Of a stretch of 64,000 bases of DNA, positions 1-9,077 are shown one piece after another. The notes under the pieces are model-generated. The model worked only from the letters and a program-made list of their open reading frames with translations, made no database searches and had not been told where the DNA came from. The position numbers and the translations under genes were made by a program. Origin of the DNA: Haloterrigena alkaliphila (lineage in GTDB: Archaea > Halobacteriota > Halobacteria > Halobacteriales > Natrialbaceae). Numbering within the stretch: the stretch's first letter is position 1; each line of letters begins with the position of its first letter. The stretch spans positions 1,984,001 through 2,048,000 of the forward strand of contig NZ_CP071462.1 in NCBI RefSeq assembly GCF_017352155.2, given 5' to 3'.

Positions 1-741
1 GACGACGGCGTCCTCGCGATCGAACTCGACCGCCAGGAGCGGATGAACTCGATGTCCGACGACATGTTCATGGAGATCGATCGACTGCTCTCGGACGTCG
101 ACGTCGACGACGTCGCCTGCGTCGTCTTCGAGGGCGCCGGCGACAAGGCGTTCAGTTCCGGCGCGGACATCACGGGCTTCACGGCCGACGACCCCGCCGA
201 GATCATGGACGTCGACGAGATGTTCCAGACGGTCTACGAGTTCCCCCGGCCGACGGTCGCGAAGATCGACGGCTTCTGTCTGGGCGCCGGCATCGAACTC
301 GCGCTGGCCTGCGACATTCGCGTCGCGACCGAGGACTCGACCATCGGGACGCCCGAGACGAACCTCGGCGTGATCCCCGGCGGCGGCGCGACCCAGCGCC
401 TCGTCCGCCTCGTCGGCGAAGCGAAGACGAAGGAGATGGTCTTCCGCGGCATGCAGTTCGACGCCGCTCAGGCCGAAGAGTGGGGCATCGTCAACTACGC
501 CGTCTCCGATACTGACGAACTCGAGGATCAGGTCGGCGAGATCGTCGACGACCTCGTCTCGGGTCCGCCGGTCGCGCTCAAGGCCGCCAAGCGAGTGATC
601 AACGACGGCCCCGAGGCCAGTCTCGAGGCGGCGCTGGCGATGGAGAAGCAGGCGTTCGCCGTGCTGGCGACGACCGACGACATGCTCGAGGGCGTGACGG
701 CGTTCAGACAGAACCGCGAACCGCAGTTCGAGGGTGAGTGA
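1..741 (+). CDS. Enoyl-CoA hydratase/isomerase (crotonase) family, 5' end cut by window
   Basis: The reading frame is open from base 1, so the true start lies outside the window; 246 residues remain. It hydrates 2-enoyl-CoA thioesters in the cytoplasm. The crotonase fold is shown by the oxyanion-hole stretch ending SSGADI, the GFCLGAGIELALACD segment with its GAGIE turn, and the later TPETNLGVIPGGGATQRL stretch carrying the position of the second catalytic acid. The stop overlaps the GTG start of the thiolase gene, so the two are probably translated together. Neighbours (thiolase, DUF35 partner, CoA ligase) point to degradation of an acyl or ring-derived CoA ester. Family call is firm; substrate is not known. 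Confidence 0.93.
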   Translation, partial: DDGVLAIELDRQERMNSMSDDMFMEIDRLLSDVDVDDVACVVFEGAGDKAFSSGADITGFTADDPAEIMDVDEMFQTVYEFPRPTVAKIDGFCLGAGIELALACDIRVATEDSTIGTPETNLGVIPGGGATQRLVRLVGEAKTKEMVFRGMQFDAAQAEEWGIVNYAVSDTDELEDQVGEIVDDLVSGPPVALKAAKRVINDGPEASLEAALAMEKQAFAVLATTDDMLEGVTAFRQNREPQFEGE

Positions 742-1943
742 TCGTGAGCGCTTCGACGCGAAACGTCGCGATCGTCGGCGGCGGGCACGCGGACTGGGGT
801 GAACGGGACGCCACCTGGAAGGACCTCGCCCAGGAGGGCGGGAAAGCGACGTTCGACGCCGTCCCCGACGTCGGCCCCGAGGATATCGAGGGGCTGTTCG
901 TCGGCGCCGTGCAACCGGAACGATTCGCCTACCAGTCCCACGTCGCCCCGATGGTGGCCGAACTGCTGGGCATCGAGGTTACCGAGATGACCGCCCGGAC
1001 GGAACTGGCCTGTGCCAGCGGACAGGCCGCGCTGCGGTACGCGTGGCTGGCGATCGCCGCGGGCCAACTCGACACCGCGCTCGTGCTCGGCGTCGAGAAG
1101 ATGAACCTCGGCCGCGATTACGTTCCCGAGATGCAGGGATCGATGGCGAACGTCCTCGATCGGGAGTTCGACGGCGTCAACGGGCTGGCCGCGCCGCCCT
1201 TCTTCGCGTGGTACGCCCAGCGCCACATGCACGAACACGGGACGACCCGCGAGCAACTCTCGCTGGTCGCGGCGAAGAACAAGAGCAACGCCGCCAAAAC
1301 CGACTTCGCCCAGTACCGAAAGGAGATCGACCCTGAGGACGTCCTCGAGTCGCCCGAGATCGCGCCGCCGCTGCACCTCTTCGACTGCAGCGGGATCACC
1401 GACGGCGCCGCGGGCGTGATCCTGATGAGCGAGGAGAAGGCCCGCGACGTGACCGACACCGCGGCCTGGATCACCGGCAGCGGCCAGTCCTCGATGGCGG
1501 GCAACTCGATCAACAACCTGCCGTCGTTCTCCGGCTGGCCGCAGGCCCGGAACGCGTCGCAGAACGCCTACGAGCAGGCCGGTATCGAGGACCCGCTCGA
1601 GGAGATCGACATCGCGGAGATCCACGACTGCTTCTCGATCAGCGAGATCATCGAGTACGAGGAACTGGGCTTCTGCGAGCGCGGCGAGGGCGGCCAGTTC
1701 ATCGAGGACGGCCGCAGCCACCTCGACGGCGACGTGGCGGTCAACCCCCGCGGCGGCCTGCTGGGCTGTGGCCACCCGCTGGGCGCGACCGGCGTCTCGC
1801 AGGCCCTCGAAGTAACGCAGCAGTTCCAGGGCGAGGTATCGAGCGAGAGACAGGTAGAGGACCCGGAGACCGGCCTCATCCACAACCTCAGCGGGAGCGG
1901 GTCGGTCCACAGCGTGATGACGCTCGCGAGGGATCCACAATGA
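738..1943 (+). CDS. Thiolase family protein (SCP-x/acetyl-CoA acetyltransferase-like)
   Basis: A 401-residue thiolase expected to cleave or form 3-oxoacyl-CoA. The nucleophilic Cys is about C92 in ELACASGQ and the C-terminal catalytic region reads GGLLGCGHPLGATG. Archaeal thiolases of this group work with a DUF35 Zn-ribbon/OB protein, and exactly such a gene follows with a 4-base overlap, which supports the subgroup. The GTG at 738 overlaps the stop of the hydratase; a second GTG at 744 is possible. Residues between about 190 and 260 resemble the SCP-x arm. Substrate is unknown, but the operon suggests beta-oxidation-like thiolysis. Confidence 0.93.
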   Translation: MIVSASTRNVAIVGGGHADWGERDATWKDLAQEGGKATFDAVPDVGPEDIEGLFVGAVQPERFAYQSHVAPMVAELLGIEVTEMTARTELACASGQAALRYAWLAIAAGQLDTALVLGVEKMNLGRDYVPEMQGSMANVLDREFDGVNGLAAPPFFAWYAQRHMHEHGTTREQLSLVAAKNKSNAAKTDFAQYRKEIDPEDVLESPEIAPPLHLFDCSGITDGAAGVILMSEEKARDVTDTAAWITGSGQSSMAGNSINNLPSFSGWPQARNASQNAYEQAGIEDPLEEIDIAEIHDCFSISEIIEYEELGFCERGEGGQFIEDGRSHLDGDVAVNPRGGLLGCGHPLGATGVSQALEVTQQFQGEVSSERQVEDPETGLIHNLSGSGSVHSVMTLARDPQ

Positions 1944-2464
1944 GCGATACGACAGATTCGAACGGCGGAGAGGGAGAGCGAGAGCGCGTCTCGGTGCCGA
2001 AAGAGATCGAGCTGCCCCGACTGCTCGACTTCTACGAGCTCCAGACCGAAGATCACACGAAGATCCACGAGTTCTACGACAACCTCCGGGACGGCCGGTT
2101 GACGACGACGCAGTGTACCGACTGCGACGCGGTCCACTACCCGCCCCGCATCGTCTGCCCCGAGTGTACGGGCGACGATCTCGAGTACGTGGACCTCCCC
2201 CACGAGGGCGAACTGTTCGCGTTCTCGGAAGTGCGGGGCGGCCTCCCGATGGGGCTTGCCGAACACGACGTGCCGTTCGTCGTCGGGGTCGTCGATCTGG
2301 GCCCGGTGCAGTTGTCGGCGCGGATCGACGACGCCTCGTACAGCGACCTCGAGATCGGGGATCCGGTCTCGCTGAAGATCGTCGAAATCGACGGCCCGGT
2401 CGACGAGGAGCGGGTTTTTTATCGGTTCGAGCCGACCGATGTTGACGAAGGTGACTCTCGATGA
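1940..2464 (+). CDS. DUF35 Zn-ribbon/OB-fold acyl-CoA-binding partner of thiolase
   Basis: A 174-residue protein with a rubredoxin-like Zn ribbon (C59-x2-C62 and C73-x2-C76) followed by an OB-fold domain (about 85-165). In archaea, DUF35 proteins bridge thiolase and HMG-CoA synthase and help channel acyl-CoA; here it overlaps the thiolase stop by 4 bases and the next ligase start by 4 bases, giving an operon. The N-terminal 40 residues are highly charged and lack a recognisable domain. The role as a thiolase subunit is inferred from the family and gene order. Confidence 0.9.
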   Translation: MSDTTDSNGGEGERERVSVPKEIELPRLLDFYELQTEDHTKIHEFYDNLRDGRLTTTQCTDCDAVHYPPRIVCPECTGDDLEYVDLPHEGELFAFSEVRGGLPMGLAEHDVPFVVGVVDLGPVQLSARIDDASYSDLEIGDPVSLKIVEIDGPVDEERVFYRFEPTDVDEGDSR

Positions 2465-4083
2465 AGGACTACGAACTCACGCTGCAGGTCATGCTCGAGC
2501 GGGCCACTGACCTGTTCGGCCACAAGGAGATCGTCTCGGAACTGCCCGACGGCACGACCCACCGGTACACGTACGACGACGCCTACGACCGGATCGGGCA
2601 GCTGGCGAACGCCCTCGACGAGCTCGGCGTCGACGACGGCTCGCGCGTGTCGGTGATGGCGATCAACCACTACCGCCACTACGAACTGTACTTCGGTCCC
2701 GCCTGCAGCGGCCGGAGCATCCACATGACGAACCACATGCTCCCGGACGAGCACCTCGTCGAGATCGTCAACGAGGCCGAGGACGAGGTCGTCTTCGTCG
2801 ATCCCCAGTTCGTCGAGACCGTCGAGGGCGTCGCCGACGACCTCGAGACGGTAGAGCACTACGTCGTGCTCGACGACGAAGTGCCCGAGACGGACCTCGA
2901 GCCGGTCGTCGCCTACGAGGACCTGCTGGCGGACCAGGACACCGACTACGACTGGCCAACCATCGACGAGGACGACGAGGCGGGGATCTGCTACACCTCC
3001 GGGACGACGGGGCTCCCGAAGGGGGCCGCTTACTCCCACCGGGACCTCTACCTTCACACGCTCACGCACGGCCACGTCGACGTCTTCGAGATCGGCGAGA
3101 ACGACGCCGTGATGCCCGTCGTTCCGATGTACCACGTCAACGGCTGGGGGCTGCCCTACAGCGCGACGCTGTCCGGCTCGAAGCTGATCCTGCCGGGTCC
3201 CAAGACCGGCGCCGAGGAGATCGCCGAAGTCATCGACCGCGAGGAGGTGACCGTCACCGCCGCGGTGACGACGGTCTGGCTCGAGATGGCCGAGTTCTAC
3301 GACGAGCGCGACGACGTCGAACTCGAGAGCCTCGACCGGGTTCTCATCGGGGGCACGTCGCCGCCCGAGTGGCTCATGGAGAAATTCGACAAGGAGATCG
3401 ACGCGCCGATCCACCAGGGGTACGGCATGACCGAGGCCGCCCCGCACCTCGTCAACACGATGACGACGACCGAGGTGGCCGCCCTCCCGGAGAGCGAGCG
3501 CTACCAACAGCAGATGAAGCCCGGCATTCCGGCACCCGGCGTCCAGATCCGTCTACGGGATACGAGCGGCGAGCCGGTCCCCCACGACGGCGAGTCGACC
3601 GGCGAGATTCAGGCCCGCTCACCCTGGCTCATCGACGAGTACTACGCGCGCCCGGACGAGACCGAGGCGTCGTTCACCGACGACGGCTGGTTCAAGACCG
3701 GCGACGTCGGCACCATCGACGAGTACGGCTACCTCGAGGTCGTCGACCGCCTCGACGACGTCATCAAGAGCGGCGGCGAGTGGATCTCGTCGCTGGAACT
3801 CGAGAACGAGTTGATGTCCCACGACGACGTCGAGGAGGCGACCGTGATCAACGTCGAACATACGAAGTGGGACGAGCGACCCGTCGCCTACGTCGTCCAG
3901 CGCGGCGACCTCACCGAGGACGAGCTGAACGAGCACCTCCTCGAGCGGTTCCCCAAGTGGTGGCTCCCCGACGAGATCGTCTTCTGCGAGTCGATCCCCA
4001 AGACGACGACCGGCAAGTTCGACAAGAAGACGCTCCGGGACCGGTTCGAGCAGGAGCACGGGATCCTATCGGCTGACGAGTAA
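2461..4083 (+). CDS. AMP-forming acyl-CoA synthetase
   Basis: A 540-residue member of the ANL superfamily that activates a carboxylic acid to its CoA thioester with ATP. Seen motifs are the P-loop YTSGTTGLPKGA, the A5-like GYGMTEAAP, the hinge region GDVGTIDEYGYLEVVDRLDD with IKSGGEWIS after it, and the C-terminal PKTTTGKFDKK carrying the adenylation Lys. The length is normal. The start overlaps the DUF35 stop (ATGA). Context suggests it feeds its own operon's hydratase and thiolase with a medium-chain or branched acyl substrate, but specificity cannot be read from the sequence. Confidence 0.95.
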   Translation: MKDYELTLQVMLERATDLFGHKEIVSELPDGTTHRYTYDDAYDRIGQLANALDELGVDDGSRVSVMAINHYRHYELYFGPACSGRSIHMTNHMLPDEHLVEIVNEAEDEVVFVDPQFVETVEGVADDLETVEHYVVLDDEVPETDLEPVVAYEDLLADQDTDYDWPTIDEDDEAGICYTSGTTGLPKGAAYSHRDLYLHTLTHGHVDVFEIGENDAVMPVVPMYHVNGWGLPYSATLSGSKLILPGPKTGAEEIAEVIDREEVTVTAAVTTVWLEMAEFYDERDDVELESLDRVLIGGTSPPEWLMEKFDKEIDAPIHQGYGMTEAAPHLVNTMTTTEVAALPESERYQQQMKPGIPAPGVQIRLRDTSGEPVPHDGESTGEIQARSPWLIDEYYARPDETEASFTDDGWFKTGDVGTIDEYGYLEVVDRLDDVIKSGGEWISSLELENELMSHDDVEEATVINVEHTKWDERPVAYVVQRGDLTEDELNEHLLERFPKWWLPDEIVFCESIPKTTTGKFDKKTLRDRFEQEHGILSADE

Positions 4084-4162
4084 CGCGGCGCGGACCCGTT
4101 TTTCGGCGTTTCGTTCGGCTCTCGACGAGCTGACTCGAACGGTCCGGACGCCGGATCGGGAC

Positions 4163-5233
4163 TCAGCTCCGCAGGTTGCGACGGAGGAACCGTTCCATGT
4201 CCGTGAGGGAGGCGATCGGGCCGTCTCTCACCCGTTCTCGCGGGCCGTCATCGGAGGGAGTACACTGCACCGTTCTCGCGGTCGCTTCGGCCGGCGGGCT
4301 GTCGCCTAACGCCGAAAAGACGTCTCCGGAGCTATGCCCGAGGCCGTGAAGTTCGTAGAACGTGGTGTCGTGACAGATCTCGCGAGCCCGCTCGAACAGC
4401 AATTCGCTCTGTCCGTATCCGACGATGTGATCGTCGTTCCCGTGATAGAGGAGGAGCGGCGGGTCGTCGTCGGTCACGTACTCGAGCGGGCTGGCGTACC
4501 GGCCGGTTTCGGGATTTTCGCCGACGGTCTCCCCTACCAGAAGCGATTCCGGGGCCTCGTCGTGTTCGTACTCGTACGGGCTGTCCGGGTGGGCCGTTTC
4601 CCGCATCCGGTCGAGGGCCATGATCCCGTACCAGGAGACGGCGGCTTGGACATCGCTCGAGTGATTGGCGGGCCCATCGCCCTCGAATTCGTCGACATCG
4701 TTCGTCACCCCGGCGAGGGCGGCGAGATGGGCGCCTGCGGACGTCCCCCAGGTAGCGACGTTCTCCGCGTCGAGGCCGTAGTCGTCAGCACGGGCGCGGA
4801 GCCACCGGATAGCGGTGTTGACGTCGCGAATTTGCGCAGGGAACGTCGCCTCCGTCGCAAACCGGTACTCGATGCTCGCAACGGCGAACCCTTGCCGTGC
4901 GAAGTGTTCGAACATCGGTACCTCTGCCGGATCGGCCTTGTCCCCGTAGAGCCATTGCCCACCGTGAATGTAGACGACTACCGGTGCCGGGTGTGGCTTC
5001 CGTTGATCGGGGAGATACAGGTCGAGCCGAAGTTCGCCGTCGCTGTGGTCCTCGTGATCGACGTCCGGCCGTTCGGCGTACGTGAGGTTCTCGTGGCGTA
5101 CGATCTCCTTCGAAGGCGTGGCCGGTGTACCCGCTGCACTGCCAGTCGACAGTGCGATCGCCGACCCAGCGATACCGAGTCTTCGAAGTACCGATCTCCG
5201 AGTCGTTCCGTTTCTCTTATCGTGAGTAGTCAT
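4163..5233 (-). CDS. Tat-exported alpha/beta-hydrolase (esterase/BD-FAE type)
   Basis: A 356-residue carboxylesterase-like hydrolase. The start at 5233 is chosen because a TATA-like box lies 29-37 bases upstream; a GTG nine codons earlier (5260) is the alternative. The N-terminus has a twin-arginine signal (TTRRSVLRRLGIAGSA), so it is probably secreted folded. The mature part has the oxyanion HGGQWLYGD, the nucleophile elbow GTSAGAH, the DD(H/N)IV acid region and a late GLGHSSGD His. Such enzymes cleave ester-linked acyl or feruloyl groups, which would suit an aromatic-acid region. It is transcribed alone. Confidence 0.88.
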   Translation of the reverse strand: MTTHDKRNGTTRRSVLRRLGIAGSAIALSTGSAAGTPATPSKEIVRHENLTYAERPDVDHEDHSDGELRLDLYLPDQRKPHPAPVVVYIHGGQWLYGDKADPAEVPMFEHFARQGFAVASIEYRFATEATFPAQIRDVNTAIRWLRARADDYGLDAENVATWGTSAGAHLAALAGVTNDVDEFEGDGPANHSSDVQAAVSWYGIMALDRMRETAHPDSPYEYEHDEAPESLLVGETVGENPETGRYASPLEYVTDDDPPLLLYHGNDDHIVGYGQSELLFERAREICHDTTFYELHGLGHSSGDVFSALGDSPPAEATARTVQCTPSDDGPRERVRDGPIASLTDMERFLRRNLRS

Positions 5234-5261
5234 GCCGACACAAGTGTGTGATATTGACACA

Positions 5262-5270
5262 CTATATATC
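5262..5270 (-). promoter_or_regulatory. TATA box of the exported esterase gene
   Basis: The A/T-only core read on the minus strand (GATATATAG) is centred about 33 bases before the ATG at 5233. The transcript would have only a few leader bases. A short inverted GTGTG/CACAC element lies between box and ATG. Confidence 0.5.
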
Positions 5271-5460
5271 TCTTGGGCTGATTATCGGAGCGTGTCTCTG
5301 TTAGATAAGTAATATTATACGTTTTACCCTGATAGGCCGGTCTATGCTGAACAAACCGGCTATAGACTATTACCGACGACTCCGGCTGTGATTCGAATCA
5401 ATCAGCGGACGTCGACTGAGAACGTCATTCGGAACCGATGGGAAAAGGGGCCGGACGGGT

Positions 5461-6318
5461 TCAGGTCGGCAGCTCGCGCCCGTAGAGCCCGGTCGGCTTC
5501 GCCAGTAAGACGAGGACGATCACGATAAACGCCGACATCCCGCCGAGGCGCGGCGAGATGGCCGACGTCGTGAACACCTCGAGGAAACCGATGATATAGG
5601 CGGCGATGACGCTGCCGCGGATCGAGCCGATCCCGCCGAGAATGACGATGGCGAACGCCAGGATGAGCGGCGTGAGCCCCATGTCGTAGGAGGCCGCTCG
5701 GTACGACCCGTAGAGGACGCCGGCGGAGCCGGCCAGGACGCCGGCGACGGTCCAGGTGAGCAGCGTGATGCGATCGGTCCTGATGCCCAGGAGCGCGGCG
5801 CCCTTCTCGTTCATGCTCGTGGCGATGATCGCCTGTCCGACTTTCGTGTAGTTGACGAACACGAAGAGCCCGATGATGAACACCCACGAGAGTGCGAATA
5901 TTAGCAGATTGTTGTAGAGAAAGGAGACGCCGGCGAGCGACGTACTTCCACCGAGCAGTTGCGGGACGGACCGCGACTGGGTGCCGATCGCCGCCTCGAG
6001 GACGTACTCGACGACGAGTCCGGCGAGCAGCGTGAGGATCAGGACGTTTATGCCGTCCTCGATGTGGCTCACGAAGACGCGATACAGCAGGGCGTGAAAC
6101 AGCGCACCCGCCGCGATCGCGGCGACGAGACCGATCCAGATGCCGTAGCCGAAGCCGGCGACGTACCAGGCGGTAAACGCACCGATCGTGATCGTCCCGC
6201 CGTGTGCGAGGTTGGCCTGTCCCGCGACGCCGAAGACGAGGGTGAATCCCATCGCGATGAGGGCGTACAGCGATCCGAGAATCACCGTGTTCGCGGCGAT
6301 GCTAACGATGTCGACCAT
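5461..6318 (-). CDS. livH: Liv-type ABC importer, inner-membrane permease LivH
   Basis: A 285-residue, strongly hydrophobic protein with about eight membrane segments, matching the LivH length. The family-typical loop GQANLAHGGTITIGAF is near the N-terminus and the EAA-like GSIRGSVIAAYIIGFLEVF stretch near residue 230. It follows the substrate-binding protein gene with a 3-base gap, forming the leftward half of a divergent importer whose other subunits (LivM, LivG, LivF) read rightward from 8003. Known substrates of this family include branched amino acids, urea and aromatic or short-chain acids. Confidence 0.95.
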   Translation of the reverse strand: MVDIVSIAANTVILGSLYALIAMGFTLVFGVAGQANLAHGGTITIGAFTAWYVAGFGYGIWIGLVAAIAAGALFHALLYRVFVSHIEDGINVLILTLLAGLVVEYVLEAAIGTQSRSVPQLLGGSTSLAGVSFLYNNLLIFALSWVFIIGLFVFVNYTKVGQAIIATSMNEKGAALLGIRTDRITLLTWTVAGVLAGSAGVLYGSYRAASYDMGLTPLILAFAIVILGGIGSIRGSVIAAYIIGFLEVFTTSAISPRLGGMSAFIVIVLVLLAKPTGLYGRELPT

Positions 6319-6321
6319 GGG

Positions 6322-7572
6322 TCAGAACCACGAGGGGCGACGGTAGTCCGACGTGGACAGGTCCTCCGGATGGATGACCTGCTGCAGTCCCTCGCCGTCG
6401 GTGTCCTGCCACTGGAAGTTGACTCGCCGAAGGTAGTCCTCGCCGAACTTCGCGTCGTGCGGGTACTCGTGATCTTTCCCGTTGAACTCGATCGTCCCGC
6501 GCGTTCCCTCGAAGCTCGCCTCGGCCAGTGCCGGAACGATGTCCGCCGCGTCCGTCGACTCAACCTGTTCGACGACGTCGGCCCACATCTTGAGGCCGTC
6601 GTAGGTCGCGTACGCGAAGGCGTCGTTGGGGTAGACGCCGAACTCCTCGTAGTAGCTCTCGGCGAACGGTTTCGTCTTCTCGGAGAGCTCCGCGGTGTGG
6701 ACCGCGGGCGCGTTGCTGATCGCGTACTGGGGCGTCCCGTCGAATCGCTCGTACGATCCGGGGTCGACGATCTGGGAGATCTGTCCGCAGACGGCGAACT
6801 CGCGTTCCTCGTTTCGCCACTGGACCAGCGCCGGGGCGGCGGTGTGTGCCTGCCCCATGACGACGGCGTCGGCCTCTTCGGACTCGATGCCGTCGAAGAA
6901 CGGCGTGAAGTTCTCGGTGCTGGCCGGATACCGCTCGTTGAACACGACCTCGAGTCCCTGCTCCTCGAGCAGGCCCGGGAGGACCTGCGTGAACGACTGG
7001 GTCCAGTCGAACTCCTCGTTGAGCAGCGCGATCCGGTCCCACTCGCCCTGCTCGTTCATGTGTCCGGCCATGTCAGCGATCGACGCGATCCAGCGGGTCG
7101 CGTTCCCGTACGGCCGGAACTGGTACTTGTACGTCTCGTAGTCCTCGGCGAGCATCTCGGCGATCTCCGGCGAGGTGTGGCCGCCGCTCATGTGGATCGT
7201 CTCGTGTTCGGCGATATCGGACATGATCCCCTTCATTACCTCCGTTCTGAACACCCCGGTCGTCACGTCGACCTCCTGCTCGTACACGAGTTCGACGTAT
7301 CGATTACTGGCCGTTTCCGCCTCGCCCTGCGTGTTCTCGACGAGCAGTTCGACGTCCTCGCCGAGGACGCCGCCGTCGTCGTTGAGTTCTTGGACGGCCA
7401 GTTCGGCGGCCTGTTTCTGGGCCGTTCCCTGCGGTGCGCTCTCCGGCTTGAACGCGAGCGAGCCGATCGTAATGCCGCCACCGCTGCTATCCGAGCCACC
7501 GATACCGAGACAGCCGGCGACGGACGCGGTCGCGCCGATACCGGCCAGTCCGACGAACTGTCGCCTGTTCAT
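6322..7572 (-). CDS. livJ: Liv-type ABC importer, lipid-anchored substrate-binding protein
   Basis: A 416-residue periplasmic-binding-protein type I. The N-terminus MNRRQFVGLAGIGATASVAGC has a twin-arginine motif followed by a lipobox Cys, so it is exported by Tat and lipid-anchored. The next 380 residues have the ANF/Leu-Ile-Val receptor layout (GSLAFKPESAPQGTAQ, then ELNDDGGVLGEDVELLVEN). A TATA box at about 7634-7644 would place the transcript start near 7611, so a start at 7614 with a longer n-region is also possible. Aromatic-acid binders belong to this family; the ligand is unknown. Confidence 0.93.
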   Translation of the reverse strand: MNRRQFVGLAGIGATASVAGCLGIGGSDSSGGGITIGSLAFKPESAPQGTAQKQAAELAVQELNDDGGVLGEDVELLVENTQGEAETASNRYVELVYEQEVDVTTGVFRTEVMKGIMSDIAEHETIHMSGGHTSPEIAEMLAEDYETYKYQFRPYGNATRWIASIADMAGHMNEQGEWDRIALLNEEFDWTQSFTQVLPGLLEEQGLEVVFNERYPASTENFTPFFDGIESEEADAVVMGQAHTAAPALVQWRNEEREFAVCGQISQIVDPGSYERFDGTPQYAISNAPAVHTAELSEKTKPFAESYYEEFGVYPNDAFAYATYDGLKMWADVVEQVESTDAADIVPALAEASFEGTRGTIEFNGKDHEYPHDAKFGEDYLRRVNFQWQDTDGEGLQQVIHPEDLSTSDYRRPSWF

Positions 7573-7705
7573 GCCGCTCGTCTCGCAAGTTCTATGTGGC
7601 TGCTTGTCACGCATATGGTGTGGGTGAACACGGGTATAAATAAGCTTACTGGTAATAGCCCACGTATTCCACGTAGAGCAGGGGCCCGGGAGCGGCTGAC
7701 GGGCA

Positions 7706-7797
7706 CCACGGACCACTCGATCCGTCGCAATGGACCACCATCCCACTGGCCGTTTCGGATCGCTACTGACCGCCAGTCACGACTTGCTGGTCCGTGG
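7706..7797. repeat. Exact 10-bp inverted repeat in the Liv control region
   Basis: CCACGGACCA at 7706-7715 is matched by its reverse complement TGGTCCGTGG at 7788-7797, with 72 bases between. It resembles the CCCACGAAC repeat downstream. Possible regulator half-sites; function inferred only. Confidence 0.45.
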
Positions 7798-7816
7798 GCA
7801 TCGCCGGTCGGTTCCA

Positions 7817-7876
7817 CCCACGAACGTCACACCCGCCCACGAACGGATGTCACGCCTACCCACGAACGGGCGTCAC
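7817..7876. repeat. Three direct repeats CCCACGAAC..GTCAC
   Basis: Copies start at 7817, 7836 and 7859. Each has CCCACGAAC, then zero or four bases, then GTCAC. The spacing of 19 and 23 bases is about two helical turns, as expected of tandem regulator sites. They lie about 85-140 bases before the TATA box of the rightward operon. Confidence 0.6.
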
Positions 7877-8002
7877 ACCGGTCGATCCGGTCCGATCGAA
7901 CCGCTCTCAGCGAGCGGCGAGACAGTTCCTGTGAGCGGACGAGTCGCCACTCAGTAGAAAGATATATGCGCCGTGCTAGAACATACGAGTGCAAGTGATG
8001 GT

Positions 8003-9055
8003 ATGACACACCGAGTCAGTAACCCACGGTATCTCGTTGGCATCGTCTGCCTGATTGTCTTAGCTTCCGCACCGCTGCTGCTCGACGTCCTGACGCTCAG
8101 ACAGCTTTCCAGCGCGCTGTTCCTGGGGATGTTCGCGATGAGTTGGGACTACGTCTCCGGCTACACCGGCCAACTGAGCTTCGGACACAGCATGTTCTTC
8201 GGGATCGGCGGCTACACCGCGGCCGTGCTCAACCTCAACTTCGGATACAGCCCGGTTCTGACGATCCTCGCGGGAACCGTCGCCGCGGGAATCGCCGGTC
8301 TCCTCGTCGGCGTTCCGGCGCTCCGACTTCGGGGTCCGTACCTCGCGCTCATCACGCTGATCGTCCCGCTCGTGCTCGTCCAGATCGTCAACATCTTTCC
8401 CGACACGCTCGGCGGCGAAGGCGGCCTGCAGGGGTTGGATCCCCTGATCGCGGTCGACGAACCCATCGGAATCCTCTCGGCGATCGGCTTCGAAGGGACG
8501 TTCGAACACAGAGTGGTCGTCTACTACTACGTCGCACTCGCGCTATTTCTGGCGATCTACGCCCTGTTCTACGTGTTCACGCGCTCGTACGTCGGGTCGA
8601 TCTTCACGGCGATCCGCGAGGACGAGGACGCGGTGCGGGCCGTCGGGGTCAACGCGGCGAAATTCAAGGTGTTCGCGTTCACCATGAGCGGTGTCATCGG
8701 TGGGCTGGCGGGGGCCACGCTCGTCCACACCGTCAGCAATCCGGCACCAGGTCAGATCCTCGAACTGTTCGTCAGTGTCGAAGTCGTCCTGATCGGGTTC
8801 CTCGGCGGCATGGGGACGATCACCGGTCCCGCCGCGGCGGGGATCGTCTGGTACTTCGTCAAAGACGCGCTCCAGACGAGCAACGCCGCGATTCCGATTC
8901 TCGGCACCCCCATCGGCGAAATTTGGCAGGTGCTGTTCTTCTTCGTCGCGCTACTGGTGCTGTTCGCGCTACCCAAGGGCGTGCTCCCGTGGCTCTCCGA
9001 CCTGAGTCGCACCGTCATGGAGCGGCGAGAACAGCGCGCGGAACCGGCTTCCTGA
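8003..9055 (+). CDS. livM: Liv-type ABC importer, inner-membrane permease LivM
   Basis: A 350-residue membrane protein with about nine hydrophobic segments. The LivM signature GYTGQLSFGHSMFFGIGGYTAA is near residue 40-60 and the EAA-like loop DAVRAVGVNAAKFKVFAF near residue 200. ATG 8003 is preferred over one ten codons earlier because a TATA box (AAAGATATATG, 7958-7967) sits about 40 bases upstream. It starts the rightward half of the importer and is followed after 22 bases by the ATPase genes. Confidence 0.94.
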   Translation: MTHRVSNPRYLVGIVCLIVLASAPLLLDVLTLRQLSSALFLGMFAMSWDYVSGYTGQLSFGHSMFFGIGGYTAAVLNLNFGYSPVLTILAGTVAAGIAGLLVGVPALRLRGPYLALITLIVPLVLVQIVNIFPDTLGGEGGLQGLDPLIAVDEPIGILSAIGFEGTFEHRVVVYYYVALALFLAIYALFYVFTRSYVGSIFTAIREDEDAVRAVGVNAAKFKVFAFTMSGVIGGLAGATLVHTVSNPAPGQILELFVSVEVVLIGFLGGMGTITGPAAAGIVWYFVKDALQTSNAAIPILGTPIGEIWQVLFFFVALLVLFALPKGVLPWLSDLSRTVMERREQRAEPAS

Positions 9056-9077
9056 GACTGACTGCAAGACAACGACA

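Larger units (their letters stand above)
7573..8002. promoter_or_regulatory. Divergent control region between the two halves of the Liv importer
   Basis: No gene is seen in these 430 bases. They hold a leftward TATA box (about 7634-7644), a rightward one (about 7958-7967), a 10-bp inverted repeat and a three-copy direct repeat, both listed separately. The placement suggests joint regulation of both transcripts. Confidence 0.6.

Noticed and set aside
5959-7998. 679-codon plus-strand frame opposite livH and livJ
   Set aside because: Antisense of two clear genes and the control region.
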